From positions 21,598,711 to 21,662,710 of the forward strand of contig CM036240.1 of NCBI GenBank assembly GCA_020698575.1: a stretch of 64,000 nucleotides of DNA, given 5' to 3'. This document shows positions 1-12,600 of the stretch, in pieces (the first letter of the stretch is position 1; each line of letters opens with the position of its first letter). The DNA is from Bostrychus sinensis (taxonomy: Eukaryota > Chordata > Actinopteri > Gobiiformes > Eleotridae). Made by a program: the position numbers and the translations under genes. The notes under the pieces are model-generated. The model did not search any database, had not been told where the DNA came from, and was given only the letters and a program-made list of their open reading frames with translations.

Positions 1-60
1 AGGGAGAGTAGAGATGCTAATTAAAATAACTGTTATGCAGTTCATGTAAATTGTGCATAG

Positions 61-68
61 ATTTGCAT
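61..68 (-). promoter_or_regulatory. Octamer motif ATTTGCAT
   Basis: Perfect 8-base POU octamer (reverse complement of ATGCAAAT) inside the Oct-1 gene's own first intron. Binding is inferred only. Confidence 0.45.
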
Positions 69-1432
69 ATTCTCAGCCATCTGTTTCCGAGCAACCGCAG
101 AGCGCTAATTAGCATACAGGGTTGATTAATCTACCCTGTTGCCAGGCGACACTGGGAGAGCCTAGCTTATTTAAATGAACTCTTTCTGCTTGTGCATGTG
201 TTTCTGTGAAGTGTAGCATATGTCACTTAAACTTAGCTGAATTCTTTAAATGATCAAAATACTTAGACTATTATCTTTTAGACAATTGTTTTTTCACTAG
301 TAAAGGCAGTGGCTAACCTGTTGCAGGAGGGCTTGTGCATGTGCATTTGTGATTGCACTTGTGTTCGGCACTGTCTGCCTCTGAAAGTCCAATCCATTGC
401 TGTGGATTCCTGTAGTAAAAAGTAAAGAAATGTTTTAATAGAACCTTATAAACTGATGTTAAAAGCCAACAATTCTATAGAAACAATATATTATGATTTA
501 CATTTAGTTTTAATAAAGAGTAATCACAACATCTAACATCTTATATACTGTAAAAAACATTTTTATACCATTATACATATTATTATTATACATTTAAAAA
601 CATATGTGGAAACCAAATGTGAAAAAAATCTAGGCATGTTTACGAAGAAAGCAGTGAACAGAATAAGCTTGAAGTCTCTTACCGGTGTTGTTGCCACCAC
701 TTTCCATTGCACATTTAGTAGTATGCGACTGATTATTCACTTTAGCATCTATAAAGAGCATATAGAAAGAGTGAAACATGCAGTATCATGTCAAATTAAC
801 AAATTAATGATAGCTTCTGACATCATTGTATATAAAAGGAAAAATATAAAATTACATTTTAGACAAAAATTAAAACACAAAATGCATCATTTTCTATTCA
901 TAGCCCAGTAAAACAACCTGCCTTTACCAAACCATCAAAAACTCACCCACACAAGTTTCACCTGTGTTTTCCAGCATGACTGCAGGAACTCAGTAACTTA
1001 GTCGGGCAAACCTGCCGACAGGCTGTCCACCACAGTTCCTCCTCCCACTCCTCCCTGTCTTCACTCTCCACTGGTCAGCGAGCAGAGTTCAATACAAGCA
1101 GAGCTATACACAGACACAGTGGCACTGTCCAGCACACGGTTCACTGAGCAACACTGGGAGACGCACACTGGGAAAGCCAACAAGGTTTAGGCAAACACAG
1201 CGCGCCTTCTCTCTGCTCTTTCCTTTTCTTATAGCTCGCTCTCTTTTACATTGCTGCTTTCTCTCTCTCTCTCTGGCATGCCAAGATTGTCAGTACTTCT
1301 GAAAAAGTTCACCCTCTCTCTCTCGTTGGAATGAAACAAACGACAAGAGCAGCTGGCGGCCTCCACCATCACCATCTCCCCTCCCCAAACTCTATAATGA
1401 AGCATAATCAGTATTCAGCTGATTAAAGTCGT

Positions 1433-1440
1433 ATGCAAAT
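1433..1440 (+). promoter_or_regulatory. Octamer motif ATGCAAAT
   Basis: Perfect octamer within an AT-rich stretch (about 1400-1600) that also holds several TAAT/ATTA homeodomain core sites. It looks like an enhancer, but no function is shown. Confidence 0.45.
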
Positions 1441-3108
1441 CTGCCTCTGCCTCGTTAGCAATGCAAGGCTTTGAAGTCCTGCGAGCAACGCATTTCACAC
1501 CGGGCTCTGAAAGCTTTCTGCATAATTTAAACGCCTATAAATATTTATCAGCTCATTAGCATATTAATTGGATAGCTTTTGGAGGACGATAAAAAACAGG
1601 GGAATAAGAACGACACAGAGGGGAAAAAAGATGCTCAAACCAGCACTTGGTGAGGCAGAGGGAGGGGAAGCAGCAGCACAGGACCAATTATTATAAAAGT
1701 CTACAGCTGAAAAGTAATTAACTAAGAGCAGGTAGAGGGCCTAAGGTATCCCAGAATGCAGTGTGAGGCCTGTAGGCAGTGAACTGGGCATGTTAGCAAG
1801 GCTGGCTCCATTAATAAAATGTCTAAGACTGCTTATTGCAAGCATCTCCGGGAGTTAGACAAGGCTAACTACTTGAAAAGTGTGGGTCCGGGGTACAAGT
1901 GGGAGGGGGGATTCGCTCAATCGGAAATAAATAACTCCACATTAATCCAGCACAAGCCCGTCATTACTTCAGACCCCCTGTGGCTGAAGCATTCCTCTGT
2001 GTGCAGCTACAAAGTGGGTGGCGGGCAGTAGCTGTCAATGTTTATGAAGTGTTAGGGGATTAGCATATTTAGATTAGCTTTACATTCCATTAGTATTTCA
2101 TTTTGGTGGGCTTTTAAATTCATTTTTTCCCTTGCTCAAAAGGTTGATATAATAGGTGAAATCAGGCCTACTAGTGCAGCACAGGTGAATTTAAATGTCA
2201 GGACTGATGTTTTTTTTATTTATTTTTTTATTGTTTTGTGATATACAGAGGCAAGTCTTAACAAGTGTGCAAGTTGAAAGTCCTGTGCCTCAACGTCTTT
2301 TAGCAAGTACAAATTCTTGCGGTGTACCCCAAAAATTTCCTGTGTGCCTTGGTGATACATTATGTTTTACTCTTCCCCAGTTCAGATTTTGCATGATACA
2401 AGGTTAAAATCTAAACTGCCAATACAGACTAATGTGACATAGTAGTATCAATTATTGTAAAAATTGTGGCTCAATCTCCTTGTCAGAATTGTTTTAGCTG
2501 TTTAATTATTGTTAAAGCACAAACGCCAGAGTAAAAAAAAAAAAAAATTTTTTAAAGTATATGACAAGTTTTCATAACTGATGAGATACGATGTGTCTGC
2601 ATTTTGACCTCTCAAATACATACCATTTCTTTTTGTTTTCTAATAAACAGAGTATGAATTGTTATTAGTAGCATTCTCAATCATGTGTAAAGTAAGATGG
2701 TTGACCGGTTTGCAAAACCTTACCATGGAACAATGCTTTACACAAATATCCTGTGCAGAGAATTTTAAATATGTATCTCATTAACAGTGTAATAGAGGCA
2801 GTCTGGCTGAATTCAGCAGAGTTAATGTGAGCTGGGAGATTCAACATTAGACAAAGAAAAACTTAATTAGCACATCTACATTCAGCACGACTACCTATAT
2901 GCTACTTCTTAGATTCATCAGACTTAACTAATTGCAAGTCTGGGTGTTTATCTTTATGTAAACTAAGCAATAAATCATGTCAACTTCTTAGAAGCAATCA
3001 AATAATTTTTGTGTTTTTTGTTTGTTTTTTTTAACTTAAAATCACTTGCAATTGAACAGATATACATAATTATTACAGAATAATGTGATTATGCACTGTC
3101 TACTTATT

Positions 3109-3116
3109 ATGCAAAT
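3109..3116 (+). promoter_or_regulatory. Octamer motif ATGCAAAT
   Basis: Third perfect octamer in the POU2F1 intron. At equal base composition about 0.16 perfect octamers are expected on both strands in 5.3 kb; AT-richness raises that somewhat. Confidence 0.45.
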
Positions 3117-3596
3117 GTATTCCAGTTACAAACAGTGACAAAAACTATATTATGAAAATATAGCTCAAACAAACTCTTTAGTGAGCCATGTAAGCTAGTA
3201 ATAAGATTTATTAAATTGAATGTGACCAGTCTAAAGTGCTATTAACTGTGGGAAGGCTTAAGTGAAATGAAACGAGCCATATCAACTAACAGTTACCACA
3301 TCAAGAAATATTTTCAGGAATCATATACTTATGTCTTGTACTTTACATTTATAAAAATAATTGTGGTTGTGATCGCAGAGGATTTTATTTAAATTTCAAA
3401 TAGACAGCAAGTGTTTGTGTTTTCACATTACATTTTTACCTTTTACACATACACAATTTAAAAGTAAAGTAAAAAAAAAAAAAAAAAGCTTGTTTGACTG
3501 AAGCCTTCAAGAAGGCCTTCTGAGTACTCAGAGATGGCATGTCCTGAATTTATTACTGCAAATAATGCATTATTCATAGCAACTGTGTTTACATTA

Positions 3597-3608
3597 ATGA
3601 ATATTCAT
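3597..3608. promoter_or_regulatory. Palindromic POU-like site ATGAATATTCAT
   Basis: A perfect 12-base palindrome that resembles the MORE class of sites bound by Oct-family dimers (ATGCATATGCAT-like, here with A/T in place of C/G). It lies in a dense run of ATGCA/ATTCAT words at 3555-3615. The similarity is visible; dimer binding is inference. Confidence 0.35.
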
Positions 3609-5306
3609 GATGCAAGTACAAGGCTGGAAAGAGGGAGGAACTGTAAAACTGATTAAATGAGAATAGAAGCAAAGGAGTAAGGATGACAAAAAGATATCTC
3701 TCTTGTTTCACTGGCCATAACATGTCAGATAGTTTCTAACTAAACAAAACTAGTACACTGAGCAAAATTCACTTCACTAAATTCCCTTCACTATAATTTT
3801 GCAAAGTGAATTATGCTCAGTAATATTACACTTTACAATAATCATTAATAGTGACCATTTGGTGGCAAGTATGCATACATAATAAAAAAAATTCTTTATA
3901 AAGTCTTTAACATGATGTAAATTATATTTGACAGTATATTCATTCTTTATTTTTTTTTTTTGACATTTTTACTTGCAAGGTGATTTTCTGAACCTTTATA
4001 TATGCAAAAAAAAGTAGGATTGATTACTGACAGTTGATTCCTTTAAAACCTATTTGGCAACTTGGAATCGAAAAGAGCAGTCAAGCTGTGTCTTGCCCGG
4101 TCTTGAATCCAGCACAGAATAGTATGCCCCGTCTGTTATTATTGTGGCTTCCCGGAAGTGGGCCTCTGTACCCCTCCCTGCGCCTGGGGGGATCACAGGT
4201 AGAATCAGCGCAAAGCTAAAACTTTGGTAGACGAGAGTGCCGTGGGAAAATAAAGTCATTATCAGTTGATAATATCACTGATAACCAGGCCATGTTTGTG
4301 AAAAGTGTCCAATACAACATTACAACATAGTTGGCTTAAACAAAACCAAGGATGTAGGCCTCAAGAAAACCTAACTTTTAAACAAACACCCCGGTAATTT
4401 TTCCATTTAGCCGCTCGGCATGGCCGATTAAAGCTGGATTGCACGAGGTCCGCCTTGGGTGTCACAACGACATCAAGTGATGGTTTGCACTGCATTTATG
4501 CCCCGCCGACAAATTTCTGCGCCTTGTTGCTGAAGAACTAGTCTCTGCACGGTACAAAAGCCACTGTTGTCCTGCCGCCGCCGCACAGATAGGCTTGTCG
4601 GCTGTGGGAATATATGCTGAACTCCGCACTCTGCTTCAGTAAGGCCCGCATGAATAACACAACAGGCTGCTGTAGTCACACAGCGCCGAGCACAAAAGAC
4701 TAGGGGAGAATGCAATGCTTAAAACCATGGTAGTTACGGCGCAGTTAGTTGACATTACATAAATTGATCACGTTCACGTGCATGTTGTCTCAAATATCTC
4801 CTTTACAAACACGCGGGGCCACTGCACTGCTCACAAAAAAATGAATATGCAAAGCTGTTTCAAAAGCTTCACGCCAGTGTGTGCATCAACACAAAGCCCA
4901 GTGTTAGCAGGCGAGCTAACGCTAGCGTGCTAGCATTTTCATATCAATCAAATTGCGTTACCGAAACATCTTAATATGTCATATATGGATCCAAGTCACG
5001 TCAACGATTACTAATAAAATATGCTAAAATGTATTTGTCGACAGAGGTATGAATATGCAGCGGCGTACAGCCATCTAATCACACAAAGGGGGAGGCATGT
5101 TTCCATGTAATTTGCCGTCGCACTGCAATAGCTCGTTTCCTCCTCTGTCAATTTACAACTGGGTAGCTCTGTCTTTACTAAAAATGCACCCTATACCATT
5201 ATGCTCAGCAATGCAATCTCCGTTTCATCAGCATTCCGCTAATGATAAATTGTGAGCAACACAGTTTGAATATGAGTATGAATATGTAAAATGCTGTAAT
5301 CATTAC

Positions 5307-5352
5307 CTGGTCCTGAACTCTCATCTTGACTCGCTGCTCCTCCGTCCGCCAT
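5307..5352 (-). CDS. pou2f1: POU2F1 (Oct-1) first coding exon, partial gene
   Basis: Read on the minus strand, an ATG at 5352 opens MADGGAASQDESSGP and ends in a consensus donor (CAG|GTAATG) at 5307, leaving phase 1. This N terminus is the one I know from the long isoform of POU2F1/Oct-1, a POU-domain transcription factor that binds the octamer ATGCAAAT in the nucleus. Only 15 codons plus one base are visible; the POU-specific domain and homeodomain must lie left of the window. The 5' flank is moderately CpG-rich. The neighbouring GPA33-like gene is divergently transcribed, as in human 1q24. The identification rests on a short but distinctive peptide plus synteny. Confidence 0.85.
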
Positions 5353-6422
5353 TTTGAATATTTAACCCGAAATCCCAGCCCTGAGCCTACCACCTACACG
5401 CACTCACACACAAACACAGGCGTGTGCTGGGTGGAAGAGAGTTGTCAGCTCACTTATTTACATAGTCACGCAGATTTTATTTTTTATTTTTTTTATTTAT
5501 TTTTTTTTGTCTTAATTAAAAAAAAATACTAGACTTATCAAAGAGGCCCACACCCAACAATTTTTACTAATGAACTTACTTGACACTAGTCCCACACATC
5601 AGTTGGCTTTTCACGCATTAACTACTCATCAAAAGGTAACGTTAGGTCTATTTATTTAAAATTAATTAAATGCATTTAGCTGTTTTAGAAACAACTGACG
5701 TATGGCAGATGTCACACTTTCTCTTATTGATGTTAGTTACACAAATCAAATAGAAAGGTCATCGCCCTGTAGTAATAAGTAACAACTAAAATCCCGTTGA
5801 TGTAAAAATGGTTCTCTTTTGAATAAATTGCAAAGTTGACTGTACCAATGAAATACATCAGGCAGGTAGGAAAATAGAAAATTATAATTTCTCACTGCAT
5901 GAGTATACCACATAAATTACATTACGTACACAGTTATACACCGTGAACGTTTTAACTAACATTCCAGTAAAATAAATGTCTGAATATGGTTATATTGGGG
6001 ATGGTATTAGAGACTAATTTACTGAAAATTGGAAGACCAATACTGCACCCTACAGGTCATTGTATGCATAACATCAAATGCGTCAGCATTCAGCAAAAAG
6101 ATTACTTTAACATATCTTTATGTAGTAAACTTTTATTACTGATGATTAATGGATAGTTGTAATTAAACCAAACAAACACAAATTAAAATGTGCTTCTTAT
6201 TTTTTTATTTAAACTTTTAAGTGGTCATAAAGCAGACTTGATGGAACAATGATTGGTCGTCTAGTAACATGTGACCAAGAGCTGTTGACTTTATTACCTG
6301 GAAGTCACCCCTTCCTTCTTTGGGTGTTCACTGTGAAGGTTAGACTTGCTGCTGTTCTAGGGCTAAGTGCATCTGTTGGGAATTTCAGTTTTAACAGTGC
6401 AAACTTATTATCTACCTGAAAC
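5353..6422. other. Divergent spacer between POU2F1 and the GPA33-like gene
   Basis: Contains the 5' flank of POU2F1 (with CpGs near 5380-5450) and the upstream region of the GPA33-like gene. A T-rich run lies at 5478-5510. No coding exon, clear TATA box or repeat was recognised. Confidence 0.5.
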
Positions 6423-8833
6423 ATGACTTTAGAGAAGCATGGATGGATGAAGCTGTTCTTGGTCCTTACAGGTAGGCTTATAGTTTCATATTTTCTTTTC
6501 TTTCAACAACTGCCACACCTTTAATGATAGAGCTTACTGTTAATGATTAATCCAACTCGCGGCTATACTCTGAAAAAAGAATAAAGAACAGTTGAGAAGG
6601 GAGCCAAAGAAAGTAATGGTATTTTTTGTTTAATTGCAGCATGTTACTACTGCAGGTGTTTGCAAGTTTCTATCCCACAGCCACAATATGAAGCTGCAAG
6701 AGGAAGCAATATAAACTTGCCCTGTTCATTTTCACCTGCTAGACCAGACTATGAAATGTTTATTCTGAAATGGGAAATAGTTCAGGATAACAAAGCGGTA
6801 AGAAAGTAAACCTAAAGTTGTCTATAGATCAAGACATTGTAGACTACATTTTTGGTCTACAATTACATATTCATTCATCTATTTCCTTAAATCTGTTTAT
6901 TGCATGGACTATATGTTACTGTATTTGCTCTTACTATTGCATATTGTATCTTTATCTGTGTTTACATTAGCAGATTCAGTTATTTTATATTGATAAGTGC
7001 TGTGATAATATGTAGTGATATAATCTTTCTTTGTTCCTCTTAGACTACAATGGCTATTTTTTACTCAAACTTAAATCAGGTTGACATATCACCAGATTAT
7101 GAGGGCAGGATATCGCTGAATGTAGATGCCGCCAAACGAGAGAGTGTGCTACACTTAACAAAAGTGACCATTGAGGACAATGGAAATTACCAGTGCAATG
7201 TCATGATTCCTGGTGATGATGAAGGAACACCATCTGCGTCTACTTTTGTTTTAGTTTTAGGTAATAGAATTTTCAGTCCCCTTAAATACTTAATTTTTCC
7301 CCCCAAATTTTTGTAATAAGTCTACTTTGTCTTTTCAGTTGCCCCATCTCCACCAATCTGCCAGATTCAGGGAACAGCTGAGTATTGGCATAATATTACC
7401 CTCACATGCATGTCAGAGGAGGGATCCCCCAAACCACTTTATGAATGGAAGAGCTATAGTGTTGAAAACATACCCAGATCATTTCCACCAAAGACAACTG
7501 AAAGTAAGAATCTGGTTTATTTTGCTGCACTTTGTTTATATAAATGTGATAAATACAGTATGTTCCACTATATTGCAGAGAATGGAGCATTATCACTTTT
7601 CAACATTTCAAGAGAGATGTCTGGTTTCTACATTTGCACATCTACAAACCAGATTGGTTCAGCTAGCTGTAACTTCACTTTAGCTGTGTTGCCTGGTGAA
7701 TGTTTTATCCTAATGCTGGGATTTTCTCTGTTGCATCACTTAATTTTTTATTAATGGCTTGTATAGCCGCCAACAATGTAAGAATTTTAACTTTTTTTTT
7801 CAGGCGGCTCAATGAGTGGAGCTACCGCAGGTATAATTGGAGGAGCTGTAGCAGCTGTTTTGCTTCTAGCAATACTTATCTTTTGTTGCTGCAGAAACAA
7901 GAACAAAAAGGCCAAGTATACTGAAGGGTATATGAAATACCTGTTTATCCAATATTTGCAATTTTTAGTGCTGGTGATATAAAGATCATTACTTTATAAT
8001 TTTAATTACTTATCTTGGTTGTCTTTTGTGTATCATGTTTTGGCAGGTCCCCTGGAGAAATGGAGTTTTGTGACAGGGATGATGCCGAGACTTCAGATGA
8101 GTACCGGGAAAACAAGTCTGACAAAGCACAAAAAATACAATATCAAGAAAAAGGCACTGATGAACAAAACAGAGGCAGTGAAAAAACAGCATTAGATAAG
8201 CTCGATGATGACCAGCATTCCTATAACAATGGGAAGGAAAGGAACGAAGACAGGGAAAGTAATACTGACAGCCACCGTTTCCAGGGCAACTATCGTGGCA
8301 GCCAGGACCAACTTGATGAACATTACAAATACCGAGATATCAACGGTAACCGTAATCTACGTTATGGCAGTCATGATCGCCTTGACGATGGTCCTGATCA
8401 TTACCGCGATAGCCGTGATCGCCTTAACGACAATCGTGATCAGTACCGCGGTAGCCGTGATCGCCTTGACGACAGTCGCGATCAGTACCGCGGTAGCCGT
8501 GATCGCCTTGACGACAGTCGTGATCAGTACCGCGGTAGCCGTGATCGCCTTGACGACAATCGCGATCAGTACCGCGGTAGCCGTGATCGCCTTGACGACA
8601 ATCGCGATCAGTACCGTGGTAGCCGTGATCGCCTTGACGACAATCACGATCAGTACCGCGGTAGCCGTGATCGCCTTGACGACAATCGCGATCAGTACCG
8701 CGGTAGCCGTGATCGCCTTGACGACAATCGCGATCAGTACCGCGGTAGCCGTGATCGCCTTGACGACAATCGCGATCAGTACCGCGGTAGCCGTGATCGT
8801 CTTGACTACACAGAAAGAGGACGGTTTGAATAG
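6423..8833 (+). CDS. gpa33: GPA33-like (A33 antigen) Ig-domain membrane protein with repeat tail
   Basis: Seven exons: 6423-6471, 6640-6797, 7044-7260, 7339-7503, 7579-7695, 7804-7927, 8047-8833; all phases join and give about 538 residues. Order: signal peptide, V-type Ig domain (cysteines in LPCSF and YQCNV), C2-type Ig domain (LTCMS, FYICTS), one membrane span (AGIIGGAVAAVLLLAILIF, about residues 243-262) followed by a CCC cluster, then a long charged tail. The second Ig domain and its joint to the membrane span resemble A33 antigen, an epithelial adhesion protein of the CTX/JAM class. Human GPA33 is 319 residues, so this tail is about 200 residues longer, mostly from a 14-residue repeat. 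The place next to POU2F1 and ILDR2 matches human 1q24. Another CTX-family member is possible, but synteny favours GPA33. Confidence 0.78.
8366..8806 (+). repeat. Coding minisatellite, 42-base unit, ten copies plus a partial
   Basis: From 8366 each 42-base unit encodes GSRDRLDDNRDQYR, with small changes in the first two units (GSHDRLDDGPDHYR, DSRDRLNDNRDQYR) and S/N or R/H swaps later. Ten full units reach 8785, and a partial unit follows before the stop. Later units are nearly identical in DNA, including synonymous positions, so they were homogenised recently rather than kept alike only at protein level. Because 42 is divisible by three, other frames and the reverse strand also stay open; those frames are not genes. 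The repeat makes a highly charged, probably disordered tail. Confidence 0.95.
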
Positions 8834-9070
8834 TCATGTGTTACTGAGTGACAGAATAGTTCAGTGTTTTTGAAAAAGCACTTTTTATTTAAACATTTTC
8901 CAGTAATCCGAAAAATACCAGAATAATCAATTTGCCAACCCTCCAGGTAGTGGGGCACCTGGTTAACCTCATGTGCCACTGTTGAAAAAGTCACAGTGTT
9001 GTGGTGATGCTTATGTTTTAGCTGCATATTGATGTGTTCTTTTTTGTTTTTGTAAACATTTTATTCTGTC

Positions 9071-9076
9071 AATAAA
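9071..9076 (+). terminator. Poly(A) signal of the GPA33-like gene
   Basis: AATAAA about 240 bases after the stop at 8833, in an AT-rich context; the only clear signal before ILDR2. Confidence 0.65.
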
Positions 9077-9667
9077 GAAATTATCTTCAAAAGATTAGCC
9101 AACTGTTTGTGCTACTTAACTGGCCCTGTTTTATAAGCAAGCTACCACCTTTTCCTGAGTTACAGTACTGTGCAGAAGTCTTATGCAGTGGCACATGACT
9201 CTGCCATGGCACTGGTCGTATCTCGCAATGGTCAAGATATACACTCTTGGATCTATGTAAACAGTGATCTTGATCCACACTAAAATGATTCATTTCATCC
9301 ATAACAAAAATAGGCAAAAAATATGTATTTATTAAAGCACTTAAAATTAAAAGCATTTTTCACACCTGCCCAGACTGCCCATACAGTACCAAACTTTACA
9401 AACCACCCACGTTACAAACCTACTTTATAGCCATAGATGGAGCATATAAACTCTGCCAATTTTAGATGCTCAGTGCTGCCACAGTGTGGTGTATGCGATT
9501 ACTGCAGCGTGTTGTGCCTTTGCATTTGGAGACTCACCTCCGGGCGAAGTGGTACGGTCCCGTTAGTCGGAGGCTTTAGTCCTGTTTTCGGAGAACAGTC
9601 GTAGCGGACAGCGAGATGACCGTCCACCGGAAAAAGTACACCTTACATTGAAGTGGTCTGATAGAGA
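9077..9667 (+). other. Spacer and 5' UTR/promoter region of ILDR2
   Basis: About 590 bases between the GPA33-like poly(A) signal and the ILDR2 start. The segment from about 9530 to 9620 is richer in CpG and G+C than its surroundings and probably holds the ILDR2 promoter and 5' UTR. No TATA box or coding exon is evident. Confidence 0.5.
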
Positions 9668-12600
9668 ATGAACTTTTACCAGCTGGCTATTTTACTGGGA
9701 GTATCAGGTTAGTCTTATTTTACGGTTTATGAGGGTTTTCTTTGTCGTGCAACAGATTGACTTAATCCCCCACAGGTTGATTTCATCGAAGCGATCAGCT
9801 TTTTATATTATGTTGGTTGAAAGGCAGGGGCTGTATAGTATACAGTCTGATTTATTTTCAAATTAAACAGATAGCGGGGTAGTAGTTTTGTGTTTATATA
9901 TTATGTATTTTTTGCGTTTACGCTTTTAAGTCCTCAGTGTTGTTGTTCCACTGTTATAAAGTAGAATTTAGTCGTAGCCTACATTAAATACATCACAATC
10001 AACAAAAACATTGACTTTTTACTGCTCAGATTTATATACATTGAACTTTAAATCAACCTATTTTGAGAGTACATCTATTTTGAGATTTTTGGGAAACTAG
10101 TGAGGTGGCTTATCAAGTTTGAAGGCTACTCATCTTATCTTCATTTTTGTTGGGATATTGAGTCAATGTGAAGGAATGCATGACAAAGTAACTGCAGGAA
10201 ACGCAAAAACTGCTGAGAGGAAAGGTCTGGCTGTTTCAGGAAATATGCAGCGTCAAAGTTTGGCCTGAATATATTTGAGTAAGTACTGGAAGATAATATG
10301 AGGTTGGATAAGGCTTTGAGTGTGGCCCCCACCTGCTCATCTACAGAGATGTGAACAATAGTCACATTGGTTGTTAGTGCATACAGTGGTCTCATCAGCA
10401 TTAAACTAATGACATTTACTGAGCAACGGTTTGAAATCTCTGGTTGTTAATTGGTCTGTTTGCCCCCAGCTTGACTATGCCTGAAGTTCTTATTGGCCAA
10501 CACTATGTGACACCCCCCCACACTCATTCCTAATGTGGGACAGAGGGAGGAGATTTTCAGCACAGCCTAAACAATGGCTGGGTCCATGCAAAAGCAAAGG
10601 GTCGGTGTGGGAGGAATTTAGGAGTTTGGGTGACTCTTTATCATTGGCTTAGCAAAACTAATTCGGCAAAATCACCACCATTGGTCCTGTCACCAGCCCA
10701 ACAAAATGATCTGGATCTAGTTTACATATTCATCTATACCTAGGCTACATATGCTGTGCTGTTTACCTTATGAGCTGATGTAAACTCATTGTATGCTAAC
10801 AGAAAGCATCACTCAAAAATAAAGGGATTCCCAGGGAGTAGGGATTTTTTTCTTTCTCAAGAGACCTGGGGACGTGGGTTTGCTTTTGTTTTGATTTCCT
10901 GACAACTGGGAAATGTTTAGAGCCAGTTCCTGCCCCACCTCATCGTATAACTATCTGTAGCATCAGAAAGCACCAACTGTAGTCTGTACTACTCTGCACT
11001 ACGCTCTCCTACTGTCCTGATAACCCCCCCTGCCTTTGCACAATCTCTAGGCATCCCCCCAAAGACACACAACCTAGACAGGAATTTAACCTTTCTGACC
11101 CCAGTAGTGAGCAACAGAGGAACCCCCTTGCACACCTAATCTCTTCTCCTGTTTTAATAAGATGCAAGTATGTTCTAGGTGGAGGTCCCTCAAAACTCAC
11201 ACAGAGAAAAATAATAAGCCACCATGTCTGCTGCAGACACAAGACACTTTTTAAATAATCACTTTTATCTCACAGCAGGGAAATAGACTGGTTACAGCAA
11301 AGATTATAGCAACTGAGAACTAGCAGCAACAAAATCATAACACTGTAATGTAATCATGTTACATGTCCCTTATCCTGTCCACAAAATCAGCTGGAAACTA
11401 TTCCTTAAGGGCAGTAAGACAAGAAGGATGTTAGTATCTATGGTCGGCTATTTTAGCTACATCCATATCTGTCTGAAAATGGCAATACTTGGCAAACTTG
11501 ACTGCTGCACCAAATAGATAGTTGTCATTTCCCCCACTATCAAGCTCCCTGAAAATTGCTTTGATCTCTACTCTCCACTGTGAGGCAAATGTTGTGAATG
11601 AGGTGTACACATTTTAAAGATATGTAAAAAGTAGAATTTAGTCGTAATATTAACCTGCCTCTTTCTGACTCACATAATATAAATTATTTGGCATATAGAA
11701 ATGGACTATCTTGTGTTTTTGCATTCTTTGTTCTTTCATGAAGATTTGTTTGCAAAAGTCTTAATGACTGGTGCACTGGAATTAAATAATTTATCTCTTG
11801 TTATATTGCTTTTTTTCATGTGTTTTTTTTCTGTCAGTCTGTCTGTGTGATGGTGTTCACGTCTCGGTCCGGGAGAAGAGGCAATATGCTATGCTCTTCC
11901 AGTCGGTGGTCCTCCCATGTCAGTTCCAAACAGCCTCCACCCAGACGCCGGTGGTGCAGTGGTGGTACAAGTCCTACTGCCGGGATCGTACTCAGGACTC
12001 CTTCTCTCTGCCTGAGACCTTGGGTAAGACCACTTCCGACCTGGGAGCTAAGTCTCACCTGGAGTGCTCTGACACCAGCCGCACCAGCCGGATTGTGGCC
12101 TCAGCTCAGGGTGCCTCCATGACACTGGCTGAACACTACAAAGGAAGAGACATCACCATCATAAACAGTAAGGCCTGAATGAGTTACTGTATAAATTTAG
12201 CTGCAGCTAACCCTTGACCTGAGAGATCCGTCACTCTGAGCTGGCGGTGCTTTGTTTCCTGTTCTCTTCTTTGTCTTTGTTTTACACACAACCACGACGA
12301 CATCCTTTCATTCCTTTGACGGTGCCTTATCGTGGGAAAACACCTGCCTTCTAACCACTGACTGTAAAGGGACCTCTTGGGCTGTCTCTGCTAACCAAAT
12401 CAGTCCAAAAATAAGTGTGTTACAATAATAGTAATGTTATGTCTTTGTAAGCAACAGGTCATGATCATCTTATTGTGAATTGTGAGACAAAACATTTGTG
12501 TCGTTGTGTGTTCATACAGAGGCAGATCTGCGGATTGGGGAACTGCAGTGGGGTGACAGTGGAGTATACTTCTGCAAAGTGATCATTGCTGATGATGTGG

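Larger units (their letters stand above)
1..5306 (-). other. pou2f1: POU2F1 intron 1 (5' part), candidate regulatory DNA
   Basis: This AT-rich stretch lies downstream of the first coding exon and holds no exon I can recognise. It contains three perfect octamers, a palindromic POU-like motif at 3597-3608, and two stretches (about 1380-1600 and 3540-3640) with dense homeobox-like ATTA/TAAT and ATGCA words that look like conserved noncoding DNA. A pyrimidine-rich, more GC-rich patch at about 1000-1340 could be an internal promoter; mammalian POU2F1 is known to use alternative first exons, but I see no exon here to prove it. The remaining short open frames look like chance. Confidence 0.6.

Noticed and set aside
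606..911. 101-codon frame in the POU2F1 intron
   Set aside because: AT-rich, no family resemblance, no splice or promoter context; likely chance.
5205..5393. 62-codon minus frame overlapping the POU2F1 start
   Set aside because: Different frame from the MADGGAASQDESS exon and it reads through the splice donor into intron sequence.
8366..8806. Regular repeats that could suggest a CRISPR array
   Set aside because: Units are directly adjacent with no variable spacers and encode part of a spliced vertebrate gene.
8205..8873. Long open frames in other + frame and on the minus strand (8357-8837) across the GPA33-like tail
   Set aside because: They arise because the 42-base unit is a multiple of three without stops; the sense frame joins upstream exons in phase, the others do not.
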